The notes: generated from the sequence alone by a model not told the origin. 64,000 nt of DNA from Gracilibacillus sp. YIM 98692 (GCF_010993965.1 NZ_WIXM01000002.1:186001-250000), one strand, 5' to 3'. Shown: positions 1-8,613, counted from the stretch's first letter. Program-made: numbers and translations.

Positions 1-205
1 CATCTGCTACTGTTTTTACTTCTACTCCATCTTCTACCGCTTTATCCCAAGATTTCCCTTGGCGAAGACCTACTACTACGTCAAAACCACTTTCTTTTAA
101 GTTAAGGGCATGGGCATGGCCTTGAGATCCATATCCAATTATAGCGATTTTTTTAGATTGTAATACCTCTTCATTAATATTGTGGTTATAAAGTACTTTT
201 GTCAT
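1..205 (-). CDS. ilvC: Ketol-acid reductoisomerase, N-terminal part (cut by window edge)
   Basis: Converts acetolactate or acetohydroxybutyrate to the dihydroxy acid using NADPH, the second common step of branched-chain amino acid synthesis. The first 68 residues are present; they start [13 protein letters not shown] and carry the Rossmann motif [13 protein letters not shown] (about residues 24-36), typical of IlvC. The ATG lies behind a GAGAGGATG-type ribosome site. It is the third gene of the minus-strand ilvB-ilvN-ilvC operon, 52 bp after ilvN. The remaining C-terminal part lies beyond position 1. Confidence 0.95.
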   Translation of the reverse strand, partial: MTKVLYNHNINEEVLQSKKIAIIGYGSQGHAHALNLKESGFDVVVGLRQGKSWDKAVEDGVEVKTVAD

Positions 206-257
206 AAATAACTACATCCTCTCTCAAATTTTTTCTAATATATTTTAAATAATATTA

Positions 258-779
258 TTAGTTAAGTAAGGAATGGAAACTACTATCATAACTTGAAGGT
301 TGTTGCCCCCGAACGAAAGCAGTTAAACCAGTTCTTGCTAATTCTTTTATTCCATATGGCTTTAGTAATTCAATAAGTGCTTCAATTTTATCTGGCTTAC
401 CTGTAACTTGAATAGATAAGCTATCTTTACTTACATCTACAATAGAGGCACGGAAGGGTTCAATAATACCTTGAACCTCTCCGCGTAATTGGCTATTGCT
501 AACAATTTTAATGAGAGCTAACTCTCTAGCAACAATGGCCTTATCTGTAATATCAGAAACTTTAATCACGTCAATTTGTTTATTTAATTGTTTTGTCATT
601 TGTTCTAGTTTTTGAAAATCTTCTACTTCAACAACAAAAGTCATCTTAGATACTTCTTCAGACTCTGTTCTTCCGACAGAAATACTTTCAATGTTAAACT
701 GTCGGCGCTGAAGTAAACTTGTTACGCGATTTAATACACCACTTCGATTCCTAACAGTTGCGGTTATGATTCGTTTCAT
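258..779 (-). CDS. ilvN: Acetolactate synthase small (regulatory) subunit
   Basis: Regulatory subunit of acetohydroxyacid synthase; it binds the large subunit and mediates valine feedback inhibition. Its 173 residues are a usual length for the family. An N-terminal ACT domain (about residues 3-75) begins with [19 protein letters not shown], followed by the C-terminal ALS_ss domain. The start overlaps the end of ilvB by 4 bp, which suggests translational coupling. The gene is also called ilvH in Bacillus. Confidence 0.96.
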   Translation of the reverse strand: MKRIITATVRNRSGVLNRVTSLLQRRQFNIESISVGRTESEEVSKMTFVVEVEDFQKLEQMTKQLNKQIDVIKVSDITDKAIVARELALIKIVSNSQLRGEVQGIIEPFRASIVDVSKDSLSIQVTGKPDKIEALIELLKPYGIKELARTGLTAFVRGQQPSSYDSSFHSLLN

Positions 780-2509
780 GGTTTCACCCCAATCATCTCG
801 TTTATACCCTTTCCTGGAGCAATCATTGGAAATACATTTTCTTGCTGAATAACACGTGCATCTACCACTACAGGTCCATCATAATCAAAGATCTCTGGTA
901 ATGCGTTTAGAAATTCTTTTTGTGTTTTTACCTGCAACCCTCTAACATTGTAAGACTCTGCTAACTTGACAAAGTCTGGCTGAATATTAAAGATGGATTG
1001 CGAGTAACGTTCAGAGTAAAATGCTTCTTGCCATTGTCTAACCATTCCTAATGCTTGATTATTTACAATGATTACTTTCACAGGAAGTCCTTTTTCTTGT
1101 AAGATGGACAGTTCTTGTAAAGTCATTTGGAAACCGCCATCTCCAACAACTGCAACGACGGTGTCATCTGGTTTAGCTAGCTGAGCACCAATGGCAGAAG
1201 GGAAGCCAAAGCCCATTGTTCCTAAACCACCAGAAGATACCCATCGACCTGGTTTCGTAAACTGATAGTATTGAGCTGCCCACATTTGGTGCTGCCCAAC
1301 ATCTGTCGTAACAATAGCATCTCCGTTAGTTTTCTCATAAATTTGCTTAATTACCCATTGGCCTACCATGTCTGTTTCTGGGTTGTTATACCATAATGGG
1401 TAATTTTCGTAATTTTCATGAATCGTTACAAGCCATTCATCATGATCAGGTTGTTCTATCGATTGATCTAAAAGCTTTGTTAAAGCTGCTTTAGCATCCC
1501 CAACAATAGGGATTTGTGTTGGTACATTTTTACCAATTTCAGCTGGGTCTATATCAATGTGAGCGATGGTTGCATTAGGAGCAAATGAGTTTAAATTTCC
1601 AGTCAAACGGTCATCAAAACGAGCTCCAATGTTAATAAGTAAGTCACATTCATACAGTGCTGTATTTGCCGCATAGGTACCATGCATACCTGCCATTCCT
1701 AAGAATAATGGGTGGTTACCAGGAAAAGCGCCCAATCCAAGTAAAGTGGAGGTAACAGGTAGTGAATATTTTTCAGCAAAGGATTTAATTTCTTCTGATG
1801 CATTTGCAAAGATAACCCCTGCACCTGTTAAAATAATTGGCTTTTTTGCTTTGCCGATCGCTTCTGATAGCTTTTTAATTTGTAACGGGTTAGGCTTCGT
1901 TGTAGGTTGATAACCTGGTAAATCTGTATCGACATTTGCTTTGAAACTCTCTTCTACAACCTGTGCTGAAATATCTTTCGGGATATCAATTAATACAGGT
2001 CCAGGTCTACCCGTTGTCGCAATATGAAAAGCTTCTTTCACAATTCGTGGTAAATCTTTTAGATCACGTACTTGATAATTGTGTTTTGTAATTGGAGTTG
2101 TAATCCCCATTACATCAACTTCTTGAAAAGCATCGGACCCAATCACACCGCGAGCTACTTGACCAGTCACTACAATTAGTGGAAGGGAATCAATCATTGC
2201 ATCTGCTATCCCTGTTACAAGATTCGTTGCACCAGGACCTGAAGTTGCGATTACAACACCAGGTTTTCCAGAAACACGAGCATATCCTTCTGCTGCATGG
2301 ATCGACCCTTGTTCATGTCGAGCAAGGATTTGATCAAAAGATTCCTGTGCCTTGTATAGTGCATCAAAAATTGGTAAAGCAGCACCGCCTGGATAGCCAA
2401 ATAAAGTTTCTACACCTTCATTAATCAACGATTCGACTAGTAAGTCAGCTCCAGTTTTGGGTTCTTTTTCAGTGATTGCTTCTTGTGCCTGCTTCTTTGT
2501 TCGTTCCAC
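776..2509 (-). CDS. ilvB: Acetolactate synthase large (catalytic) subunit
   Basis: Thiamine-diphosphate enzyme that condenses two pyruvates to acetolactate, or pyruvate and 2-ketobutyrate to acetohydroxybutyrate, the first common step for Val, Leu and Ile. Its 577 residues contain the N-terminal TPP domain with RHEQG (catalytic Glu about 66), a central FAD/transhydrogenase-like domain, and the C-terminal cofactor motif GDG (about 456) followed 25 residues later by NN (483-484). It is the first gene of the operon and is preceded by a T-box leader, so it is probably controlled by tRNA charging. Confidence 0.97.
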   Translation of the reverse strand: MERTKKQAQEAITEKEPKTGADLLVESLINEGVETLFGYPGGAALPIFDALYKAQESFDQILARHEQGSIHAAEGYARVSGKPGVVIATSGPGATNLVTGIADAMIDSLPLIVVTGQVARGVIGSDAFQEVDVMGITTPITKHNYQVRDLKDLPRIVKEAFHIATTGRPGPVLIDIPKDISAQVVEESFKANVDTDLPGYQPTTKPNPLQIKKLSEAIGKAKKPIILTGAGVIFANASEEIKSFAEKYSLPVTSTLLGLGAFPGNHPLFLGMAGMHGTYAANTALYECDLLINIGARFDDRLTGNLNSFAPNATIAHIDIDPAEIGKNVPTQIPIVGDAKAALTKLLDQSIEQPDHDEWLVTIHENYENYPLWYNNPETDMVGQWVIKQIYEKTNGDAIVTTDVGQHQMWAAQYYQFTKPGRWVSSGGLGTMGFGFPSAIGAQLAKPDDTVVAVVGDGGFQMTLQELSILQEKGLPVKVIIVNNQALGMVRQWQEAFYSERYSQSIFNIQPDFVKLAESYNVRGLQVKTQKEFLNALPEIFDYDGPVVVDARVIQQENVFPMIAPGKGINEMIGVKP

Positions 2510-2689
2510 TCTAATCCCTCCTAAATTAGAAAATTTTGTCTATCATAACAATACAATAATCGTTGATCATGATGTATCTATAAAAAAGAATGAATTTTAC
2601 ATCTAATATTTTACTTCGTTAATCGAGCACATCATGACTAAATAGACGAAAAGAAAATGAATGATTTAGAATAACCTTAAATATATAGA

Positions 2690-2993
2690 AAAAAGGCCTA
2701 TTCTATCTTGTTTTTTGCTAGCATTAAACTGCAATAAACAAGGGAGAAAAGGCCTTTCTTTTCACGGTACCACCCTGATTTACAATATTTTCACAAATAT
2801 TGCCTCATGAAGCTAGTTATCACATCAGCTTCATTTTGATAACAGGTGTAAGACACCTGGTTAAGCTTACTAGGAAAACGTTCAGCTTAACACTCGGGGA
2901 TGAGTAATCGGAAAAGGGTGTATTACCAAGCTTCCACCATCCTTGGCTCTCTAAAAATACAGAATCCTAATCCTTTGTTCCCGTCAACATTTT
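2690..2993 (-). promoter_or_regulatory. T-box riboswitch leader of the ilv operon
   Basis: Read on the minus strand, the leader has a Stem I region with the AGAGAG motif and GATGGTGGAAGC, a specifier region TTACTCATCCCCGAG, and the T-box core AGGGTGGTACCGTG (2763-2777). A terminator follows: AAAGGCCT pairs with AGGCCTTT (2692-2757), with an inner CTTGTTT/AAACAAG pair and a U-run. The best specifier reading is CTC (leucine) followed by A, as in ilv-leu leaders; ATC (isoleucine) two bases later cannot be excluded without folding. Uncharged tRNA would stabilise the antiterminator and let ilvB be transcribed. Confidence 0.93.
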
Positions 2994-3020
2994 CATATAT
3001 AACTTTTTTCACTATAGTTT

Positions 3021-3049
3021 ATACTATACGAAAGTTTTTATTCTGTCCA
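3021..3049 (-). promoter_or_regulatory. Candidate sigma-A promoter of the ilv T-box leader
   Basis: On the minus strand TGGACA (3044-3049) is followed after 17 bp by TAGTAT (3021-3026). This would start transcription a few bases before the leader. The match to consensus is only moderate, and neighbouring TATAGT and TATAAA strings are alternatives for the -10. Confidence 0.4.
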
Positions 3050-3172
3050 TAGGCGACAATGAATTTATTTTATTTATCAGAAATATCTGATTGACGACAA
3101 TATTACAACCAAATTGCCTTTAGGTCAACCTTTTTTTAATAATTTTCTGACATTAATATGAGGTAAAAAAAC

Positions 3173-3186
3173 GGTAAGCGATTACA
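3173..3186. promoter_or_regulatory. cre-like site (candidate CcpA operator)
   Basis: GGTAAGCGATTACA fits the cre consensus TGWAANCGNTNWCA with one mismatch at the first base. It lies between the divergent ilv operon and the DUF6884 gene, roughly 160 bp upstream of the likely ilv start. CcpA activates ilv-leu from an upstream cre in B. subtilis. The same 14-mer recurs exactly at 63514-63527. Confidence 0.5.
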
Positions 3187-3307
3187 ATGTTGATAACATC
3201 ATATCTGAAATATGACAAAATTTTTGTAAATTTTTATGGTAACAAGATGATGGTGCATAATTCCTTTTTTTATATAATAATAGGAAGATGAGAAAGGATG
3301 TGAAAAA

Positions 3308-3778
3308 ATGAGTCAAGTGTGCATCATTCCATGTGGAAAGAAAAAGATTTGGGATATGGATCCCAGTGAGGGACCTGTAAAGGCAGAACATGCATATATT
3401 GGTATTTTCCATAAACTATGTCAACAATATGCAAAAAGTTTTTTTGAACATTGGCTTATTATTTCAGCGAAACATGGTTTACTTTTACCATCTGACATGG
3501 TGCCAAAAAATTATAACCTTAGTTTTCACCACAAAAGTGCGGATATCATTACAGCCAAAAGACTAGTGAGCCAAATCATTTCAAAGGAAATTCCAAGTCA
3601 TGATATTGTTGTATTAACAGGTAAGAAATACAAACCAATTATTTATCAAGCATTTCCACAAGCAAACAGGATACAATTTCCTTTATTAGGTACAAAAGGA
3701 ATAGGGGAAATGCAAAAATTGTTAAAGAATAGCATCAATCATCATTATCCATTACATCAAAGGAGTTTAAAAGAATGA
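3308..3778 (+). CDS. DUF6884-type protein of unknown function
   Basis: A 156-residue soluble protein. Conserved features of the DUF6884 type are visible: an N-terminal beta strand ending in PCGKKK (8-13), a helix with KAEHAYIGIFHKLCQQYA, the motif IISAKHGLLLP (51-61), and a later strand IVVLTGKKY. I know no established biochemical role. It starts at an ATG after GAAAGGATGTGAAAAA. Its last codons lie in a 21-bp direct repeat that also holds the ribosome site and ATG of the next gene, so the two overlap by 4 bp and are probably co-expressed. Confidence 0.75.
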   Translation: MSQVCIIPCGKKKIWDMDPSEGPVKAEHAYIGIFHKLCQQYAKSFFEHWLIISAKHGLLLPSDMVPKNYNLSFHHKSADIITAKRLVSQIISKEIPSHDIVVLTGKKYKPIIYQAFPQANRIQFPLLGTKGIGEMQKLLKNSINHHYPLHQRSLKE

Positions 3779-3801
3779 AAAAGGAGTTTAAAAGAATGAA
3801 A
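3760..3801 (+). repeat. 21-bp tandem duplication of a ribosome site and start codon
   Basis: Two perfect copies (3760-3780 and 3781-3801) of a 21-mer beginning AAGGAGTTTAAAAGAATG. Each copy carries a full Shine-Dalgarno sequence and an in-frame ATG with the same 9-base spacer. The duplication adds seven codons (KEFKRMK) between two equivalent starts of the dehydrogenase gene. Confidence 0.95.
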
Positions 3802-4776
3802 GCTTATGGAGTACAAAACGGTAATTTAAAACAAATGGTATTGAATGAACCTGAAGTTGGAAAGGGTCAAGTGAAAATCAAGATGAAGTCATTTGGTTTA
3901 AATCATCGAGATTTACATATTCCGGATCGTTATGGAGTAAAAGAAAATCCACTTATTATAGGGTCCGATGGTGCAGGAATTGTTGAAGATATTTGGGATG
4001 GAGAGAGTCGATTCCAAATAGGGGAAGAGGTGGTGATTAACCCTAGTTTAAATTGGTATGAAAATAGTGATGCGCCTCCTGAAAATTTTGAAATTGTAGG
4101 CATGCCTAGTCATGGGACTTTTGCAGAGAAGTTTGTGATTTCAGAAGATTTCGTAGAAAAAAAACCGGATCATCTCAATTGGGAAGAAGCAGGTGTTTTT
4201 GCTTTAGCCGGACTTACAGGCTTTCGAGCACTTATTACAAAAGGACAAATACAAGAAAAGGAAACTCTGTTTATTCCTGGAGTAGGAAGCGGGGTTCATA
4301 CACATATTATTTTATTTGCTAAAGCGAAAGGTGCAAGGGTTATAACTACTACGAGAGACTCGGGAAAAATGCAGTTTGCAAAGGAATTAGGAGCAGATGT
4401 TGTCCTAAATACTTTTGAAGACTGGGAGGAAGCATTAAGAAATGAAAAAATAGACCTTGTCATTGAAAGTGTTGGAGGTGCTACTTTTAACCGCTCTTTA
4501 GATGTGTTGAAAAAGGGAGGAAGAATGGTGACATTTGGCTCCTCTACAAATGACGAGATCACCTTTAATTTACGAAAATTCTTTTATGGGCAGTATAAAA
4601 TGTTTGGTACAACGATGGGAAGCAGAGAAGAGTTTCGTTATCTGTTATCATTTATGGAACAACATCACATAAAGCCTGTGTTAGATAAGGTCTTTTTATT
4701 TAACGAATTAGATCAAGCATTTGAAAGATTAGATAAACAGCATCAGTTTGGGAAAATAGCTATCCGCTATGAATAA
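3775..4776 (+). CDS. yogA: YogA-like zinc-independent medium-chain dehydrogenase/reductase
   Basis: NAD(P)-dependent oxidoreductase of the quinone oxidoreductase/alcohol dehydrogenase superfamily; the substrate is unknown. An N-terminal GroES-like fold includes NHRDLHIPDRYGV, where the catalytic zinc cysteine of classical ADHs is absent, and GSDGAGIVE. The Rossmann motif is GVGSGVHTH (about residues 169-177). It runs to 333 residues from this ATG, or 326 from ATG 3796, which has an identical duplicated ribosome site; the second may be the ancestral start. The symbol rests on recognised similarity to B. subtilis YogA and is tentative. Confidence 0.8.
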   Translation: MKKEFKRMKAYGVQNGNLKQMVLNEPEVGKGQVKIKMKSFGLNHRDLHIPDRYGVKENPLIIGSDGAGIVEDIWDGESRFQIGEEVVINPSLNWYENSDAPPENFEIVGMPSHGTFAEKFVISEDFVEKKPDHLNWEEAGVFALAGLTGFRALITKGQIQEKETLFIPGVGSGVHTHIILFAKAKGARVITTTRDSGKMQFAKELGADVVLNTFEDWEEALRNEKIDLVIESVGGATFNRSLDVLKKGGRMVTFGSSTNDEITFNLRKFFYGQYKMFGTTMGSREEFRYLLSFMEQHHIKPVLDKVFLFNELDQAFERLDKQHQFGKIAIRYE

Positions 4777-4836
4777 TTATGTGAAGGAGTACGGGAAGGA
4801 TTTCAGAAACCAATTTTTTTGATGAACAGCTGTCCA

Positions 4837-4894
4837 GCAACTGGAAATAAGAGCTCCTTGAAGGGTAGAAGTATTCCAGTTGCGTGTACAGTGA
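4837..4894. repeat. Hairpin repeat, family A, short copy (A7)
   Basis: Inverted repeat GCAACTGGAAATA (4837-4849) with TATTCCAGTTGC (4872-4883), followed by GTGTACAGTGA, which also flanks copy A6 near 57934. It lies between the convergent yogA and spoVAEb genes and may serve as their terminator, although the U-tract is poor. Confidence 0.75.
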
Positions 4895-4912
4895 ACGGGC
4901 TTTGGGGCATTT

Positions 4913-5263
4913 TTAACCTTTTGGTTTAAAGAATATGGCACCGATCATGCCAAATATAATAGCTGCAGATATACCAGAACTTGTCACCTCGAACATTCCT
5001 GTTATTACTCCGATCAGACCATGCTTCTCAGCTTCTTCTAATGCACCATGAACAAGCGAATTCCCGAAGCTCGTAATGGGAACTGTAGCGCCGGCACCAG
5101 CAAAGTCGATTAAGGGCTCGTATAAGCCAAAACCATCTAAGACAGCTCCTGATACCACTAGTACACTTAAAGTATGACCTGGCGTGAGCTTGGCAATGTC
5201 AAAAAGTAATTGACCAATAACGCATATTAGACCACCGACAATAAAGGACCATAAAAAAACCAT
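4913..5263 (-). CDS. spoVAEb: Stage V sporulation protein AE (SpoVAEb)
   Basis: Inner spore membrane protein of the SpoVA channel that moves Ca-dipicolinate into the forespore and releases it at germination. Its 116 residues from MVFLWSF match the usual length. Hydrophobic segments and the signature [17 protein letters not shown] are present, as in SpoVAC. I chose ATG 5263 because GGGAGTGA precedes it, and the 6-codon upstream extension has no such site. Last gene of lipoprotein-spoVAC-spoVAD-spoVAEb. Confidence 0.94.
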   Translation of the reverse strand: MVFLWSFIVGGLICVIGQLLFDIAKLTPGHTLSVLVVSGAVLDGFGLYEPLIDFAGAGATVPITSFGNSLVHGALEEAEKHGLIGVITGMFEVTSSGISAAIIFGMIGAIFFKPKG

Positions 5264-5298
5264 TTTATCACTCCCATCCATCTATTATTTTAGTGCAT

Positions 5299-6303
5299 TT
5301 ATCCATTCTCAATCGACACAGCATGAGCGATACATGGTATGGTTTGATTTTGTTGAACGGTAAGAGGAGATAGTAAGGCACCAGTTGCAACGACTAGAAT
5401 ACGATTGCACTGTTTATTAATTAGTTTGTTTAAAAAATGACCATAAGTAACAATAGAAGAACAAGCTGGTCCGCTAGCACCAGCAAAAATCGGCTGTTCT
5501 GGTTTATATATGGTTAAACCACAGTCTACAAATTGCTGTTCAGAGATCCCGATGCCACCTTTGTGAAACATTTCTAAACAAATTTCTCTTCCTATCTTTG
5601 CTAAATCACCAGTTATAATATAGTCATAATAACTTTCGTCAATGTTTCGGTCTTGTAAATGTTGAGTGATGGTATCATAAGCGGCAGGAGCCATTGCCCC
5701 ACCCATGTTAAATGGATCTTTCAACCCTTTGTCTATCACTTTTCCAATGGTTGCGGAAGTAACTTTGGGGCCGCTTCCTTGAGTAGAAACTAAAGCCACA
5801 CCTGCACCTGTCACTGTCCATTGTGAAGTATCTGGTTTTTGACTGCCATATTCTGTTGGGTATCGGAATTGTCTCTCTACTGCAGCATTATGACTAGCGG
5901 CTCCTGTTAAAACGTATTGTACATTTTGCTGGCTTGCGAGAAGACTTGCTAATGCTAAAGCTTCCATGGACGTAGCACATGCACTGAATATTCCTAGATA
6001 TGGAATGGATAACTGTCTTGCTGCAAAGTTTGAAGGAGTAAGTTGATTAATTAAATCACCATGTAAGAAAAAGTTCACATCATTGGTTTGTATATTGGCT
6101 TTCTTTATTGCAATCTGGCTAGCTTTTTCAATTAAATGCTGATGTGCTAGCTCAAATGATTTCTCTTCAATCCATTGATCAGAATAAAATAAATCAAAGT
6201 CTTCTGTTATATTTCCTTGAGCTTCAAACGGGCCTCCAACCGTCCCTGTTGAAACAATAGAAGGGGGGGTTTGAAATGTAATTGTTTGGTTTCCGGAAAG
6301 CAT
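5299..6303 (-). CDS. spoVAD: Stage V sporulation protein AD
   Basis: Thiolase-fold SpoVA protein; the family binds dipicolinic acid on the outer face of the inner spore membrane. Its 334 residues run from MLSGNQTITF and include FSACATSMEALALAS, SHNAAVERQFRYPTEYG, GGAMAPAAYDTI and VVATGALLSP. The ATG at 6303 overlaps the spoVAC stop as TAATG and follows TTGGAGTGG, so translation is probably coupled. An in-frame start five codons upstream is less well placed. Confidence 0.96.
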   Translation of the reverse strand: MLSGNQTITFQTPPSIVSTGTVGGPFEAQGNITEDFDLFYSDQWIEEKSFELAHQHLIEKASQIAIKKANIQTNDVNFFLHGDLINQLTPSNFAARQLSIPYLGIFSACATSMEALALASLLASQQNVQYVLTGAASHNAAVERQFRYPTEYGSQKPDTSQWTVTGAGVALVSTQGSGPKVTSATIGKVIDKGLKDPFNMGGAMAPAAYDTITQHLQDRNIDESYYDYIITGDLAKIGREICLEMFHKGGIGISEQQFVDCGLTIYKPEQPIFAGASGPACSSIVTYGHFLNKLINKQCNRILVVATGALLSPLTVQQNQTIPCIAHAVSIENG

Positions 6304-6758
6304 TAAACACCACTCCAATACGAGAATAACGTTTTTATTAGCGCAATAATAAAAGCAGAGAATACACCAAACAGGATGACAGATCCTGCTAATTTAAACA
6401 TATTACCTCCAACTCCTTGTACAAACCCCTCTGTTCGATGCTCGATTGCTGCAGATATAACTGCATTACCAAAACCAGTTACTGGAACAGCTGTCCCTGC
6501 ACCAGCGAATTGACCGATTCGATCATAAACACCAAAACCAGTTAAAAGCATCGTAATGAAAATAAGTGTTGCAACGGTTGGATTGCCCACTGTTTGTTCG
6601 GTAAAATCAAAAAAGTACATGTAAATAGTGGAAATTACTTGTCCGATTAGACAAATGAATCCACCTATAACAAACGCTTTGAGGCAATTTTTTAAAATAG
6701 GACGTTTCGGTTCTTGTTGTTGTTCCATTTTTTTATAAGAGTTATTTGAATCACTCAT
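6303..6758 (-). CDS. spoVAC: Stage V sporulation protein AC
   Basis: Integral membrane channel protein of the SpoVA complex; B. subtilis SpoVAC behaves as a mechanosensitive channel. Its 151 residues have a polar N-terminus, then several membrane segments and the signature FAGAGTAVPVTGFGNAV (about residues 85-101), homologous to that of SpoVAEb. It follows the lipoprotein gene by 15 bp and overlaps spoVAD by 1 bp. Confidence 0.95.
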   Translation of the reverse strand: MSDSNNSYKKMEQQQEPKRPILKNCLKAFVIGGFICLIGQVISTIYMYFFDFTEQTVGNPTVATLIFITMLLTGFGVYDRIGQFAGAGTAVPVTGFGNAVISAAIEHRTEGFVQGVGGNMFKLAGSVILFGVFSAFIIALIKTLFSYWSGV

Positions 6759-6773
6759 CCAACTTACCTCCGA

Positions 6774-7229
6774 TTAAGTTTGTTCTTTCATTAATGTTTT
6801 AAATTCTTCTATTTTCTTTTTGAGTTTATTTTTATTGGTTTCATTCTTGCGTTCAAGTTTCGAGAGCTCCATATAAAACTTTTGATCTGATGTGACACTC
6901 ACGTCTTTTAGGCTTAATTTCTTCTTGAGTTTATCTTCTAATGCTTTTTCAATTTTTTGCTCTGTAAATTGCTTAAAAGTATTGGCTTGGATTGCTACAA
7001 AAACTTGATTATCAATAGCAATCCCCTTATAGGAACTAATCGTATCCGTTTCTTGATCTAAAACAGTCTTTGCTTTTTTAGGAAGGGAATAATCATTGCT
7101 TGGATTATTTATCGGATCTGCAGTGCTTAGTGGATTCTCTTGGTTATTTTGACTGCCCTCGTTTATTTCATTACACCCAATCATCAGAACAGAAAGTGAA
7201 AAGATAAGTAAATATACACGTAGCCGCAT
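6774..7229 (-). CDS. YhcN/YlaJ-type sporulation lipoprotein
   Basis: Predicted lipoprotein of 151 residues: signal peptide MRLRVYLLIFSLSVLMIGC with lipobox LMIGC, an Asn/Ser-rich linker, then a YhcN/YlaJ-like domain (AIDNQVFVAIQANTF) and a Lys-rich coiled-coil end. Spores carry such lipoproteins on the inner membrane. ATG 7229 is chosen over the upstream TTG because AAAGGGAG sits 7 bases before it. Its place ahead of spoVAC-D-Eb resembles the spoVA2-type operon associated with spore heat resistance. Confidence 0.75.
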   Translation of the reverse strand: MRLRVYLLIFSLSVLMIGCNEINEGSQNNQENPLSTADPINNPSNDYSLPKKAKTVLDQETDTISSYKGIAIDNQVFVAIQANTFKQFTEQKIEKALEDKLKKKLSLKDVSVTSDQKFYMELSKLERKNETNKNKLKKKIEEFKTLMKEQT

Positions 7230-7260
7230 GGGCAAACTCCCTTTCCATTTGTTTTTTAGC

Positions 7261-7290
7261 TATAGTTAAAGTGAAATTTTATGTTATGCA
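7261..7290 (-). promoter_or_regulatory. Candidate sigma-G promoter of the spoVA-type operon
   Basis: On the minus strand TGCATA (7285-7290) is followed after 17 bp by AACTATA (7261-7267), about 30 bp before the lipoprotein ATG. GCATA fits the sigma-G -35 pattern gHATR; the -10 matches CATNHTA at five of seven positions. The call rests on this partial match and the sporulation context. Confidence 0.3.
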
Positions 7291-7470
7291 ATACATATCT
7301 TGCAGAATTTACAAAAAAGTATACATGTTAAATTTTAATCAAAAAATGAAACTTATTGGCATAAAAATTCGTCATATAAACATGGAAGCAAATGCTCAAG
7401 GAAAGGTTTAAAATGTTATCGTAATAGGAATATAAAAATTAGAGGATGATAAAGAAAGGAGGAGGTGTGG

Positions 7471-7917
7471 ATGTGGAGAAAAATTCTAATTACGCTTGTT
7501 TTGATTTTAGGGGTAACCTGGTTGTTTGGGTTCTTTATTAAAGAATCGATGACGACGTCTTTAGTAGAAACAGTTAAAATAAAAGAACAGTATGAGGATT
7601 TTATTGTACACGTTCGTATTGAGGAGACAACCGAAGGCTTTCAAGTGTTACGTTCTTTAGAATACATAGGAGAGGAAGAAGTCGAAATCAAGCATAGGAC
7701 TCCATTAACACAGGTGACTTTTACCAAAGACAATGGCACGTTTACTGGTAGTCATGTACAAAATACATTAAAACCAGGCTATTCCTATCATCCACAACAA
7801 CCATTACACATGTCTCCATTAAACAAAGGAAGACATACTGTTTATATACATTCACAATTTATGGTTGATGGGAAAGAGGTAAATATAAAAGGACAAGGTA
7901 CCATTGTATTTGAGTAA
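7471..7917 (+). CDS. Membrane-anchored or secreted protein of unknown function
   Basis: A 148-residue protein with one N-terminal hydrophobic segment (MWRKILITLVLILGVTWLFG) that could be an anchor or an uncleaved signal. The rest looks beta-rich and extracytoplasmic; the final segment (PLNKGRHTVYIHSQFMVDG) resembles an Ig-like fold. ATG 7471 has AAAGGAGG at 8 bases; the GTG six bases upstream overlaps the ribosome site and is unlikely. It converges with the lipoprotein gene at 7920, leaving a 2-base gap. I do not recognise the family. Confidence 0.65.
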   Translation: MWRKILITLVLILGVTWLFGFFIKESMTTSLVETVKIKEQYEDFIVHVRIEETTEGFQVLRSLEYIGEEEVEIKHRTPLTQVTFTKDNGTFTGSHVQNTLKPGYSYHPQQPLHMSPLNKGRHTVYIHSQFMVDGKEVNIKGQGTIVFE

Positions 7918-7919
7918 AA

Positions 7920-8597
7920 TCAGCTTTCTCTATCCTTTTCATCTTTGATTAAAGAAAACTCAAGTTGTTGTCGATTGTTATCTGCTATTATTTGCACTTC
8001 TGCTTGAATCGTATCGTTATCTATCCAAGACAAGCTTTTCACCCTTTTGTGTTGAGTCAATTTGACAGATGGCTGTAATGGTATCGTTTTCCATTCAGGG
8101 AGATAAAAGGAAACCATATAATCTGTATCTAATTGCTCCATAACAAAAATCAAGCTGTTTTTGTCAGGGGCAACGGTTATGTCTTTGATGTAAACAAAAT
8201 CGTCTAACAAAAAAGAGCGGTTTGGATTTCCTCGATCCAATAATAAGTAGGAACAAGTTTCTGATTGGCAACTGAATGATAAGAGATATAAATGATTCAA
8301 TGGCAATTTTTTCAGTTCCATTTGTTCTATTACCTGTTTGCGATTGGCATCATCAAAAGTACTCAAATAAGATTTTAATATAGAAATATTTTCAGTATTT
8401 AAGGATATCACTTCATCTTCTAGTAAAAACTTTAACTCAAAGTTTTCATTTTCTATGGGCTTTTCCGTTAGTTCCTCTTTCTCTATTAAATCTTCAATGG
8501 GCTCTTCTGGCTCCTCTTTTACAACCAAGGGCTCTTCTTCTTGTTTTGAACAAGCAAAGAGTATTAAGAATAAACATATTATAATAGAATTCTTCAT
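7920..8597 (-). CDS. Predicted lipoprotein of unknown function
   Basis: A 225-residue protein with signal peptide MKNSIIICLFLILFAC (lipobox LFAC, Cys16) and a Glu/Pro-rich linker (residues 19-50). The C-terminal domain has the segments CQSETCSYLLLDRGN and VAPDKNSLIFVMEQL, which suggest repeated beta strands like propeller blades; this is inference. It lies 16 bp after the trypsin-like protease gene as the last gene of a three-gene operon, so it may be a substrate or partner of that protease at the membrane surface. Confidence 0.65.
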   Translation of the reverse strand: MKNSIIICLFLILFACSKQEEEPLVVKEEPEEPIEDLIEKEELTEKPIENENFELKFLLEDEVISLNTENISILKSYLSTFDDANRKQVIEQMELKKLPLNHLYLLSFSCQSETCSYLLLDRGNPNRSFLLDDFVYIKDITVAPDKNSLIFVMEQLDTDYMVSFYLPEWKTIPLQPSVKLTQHKRVKSLSWIDNDTIQAEVQIIADNNRQQLEFSLIKDEKDRES

Positions 8598-8613
8598 TAC
8601 ACTTTCTCCTTTC

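Noticed and set aside
3182-3412. Minus-strand frame overlapping the start of the DUF6884 gene
   Set aside because: Overlaps the cre-like site and a recognisable coding region; low-complexity translation and no ribosome site.
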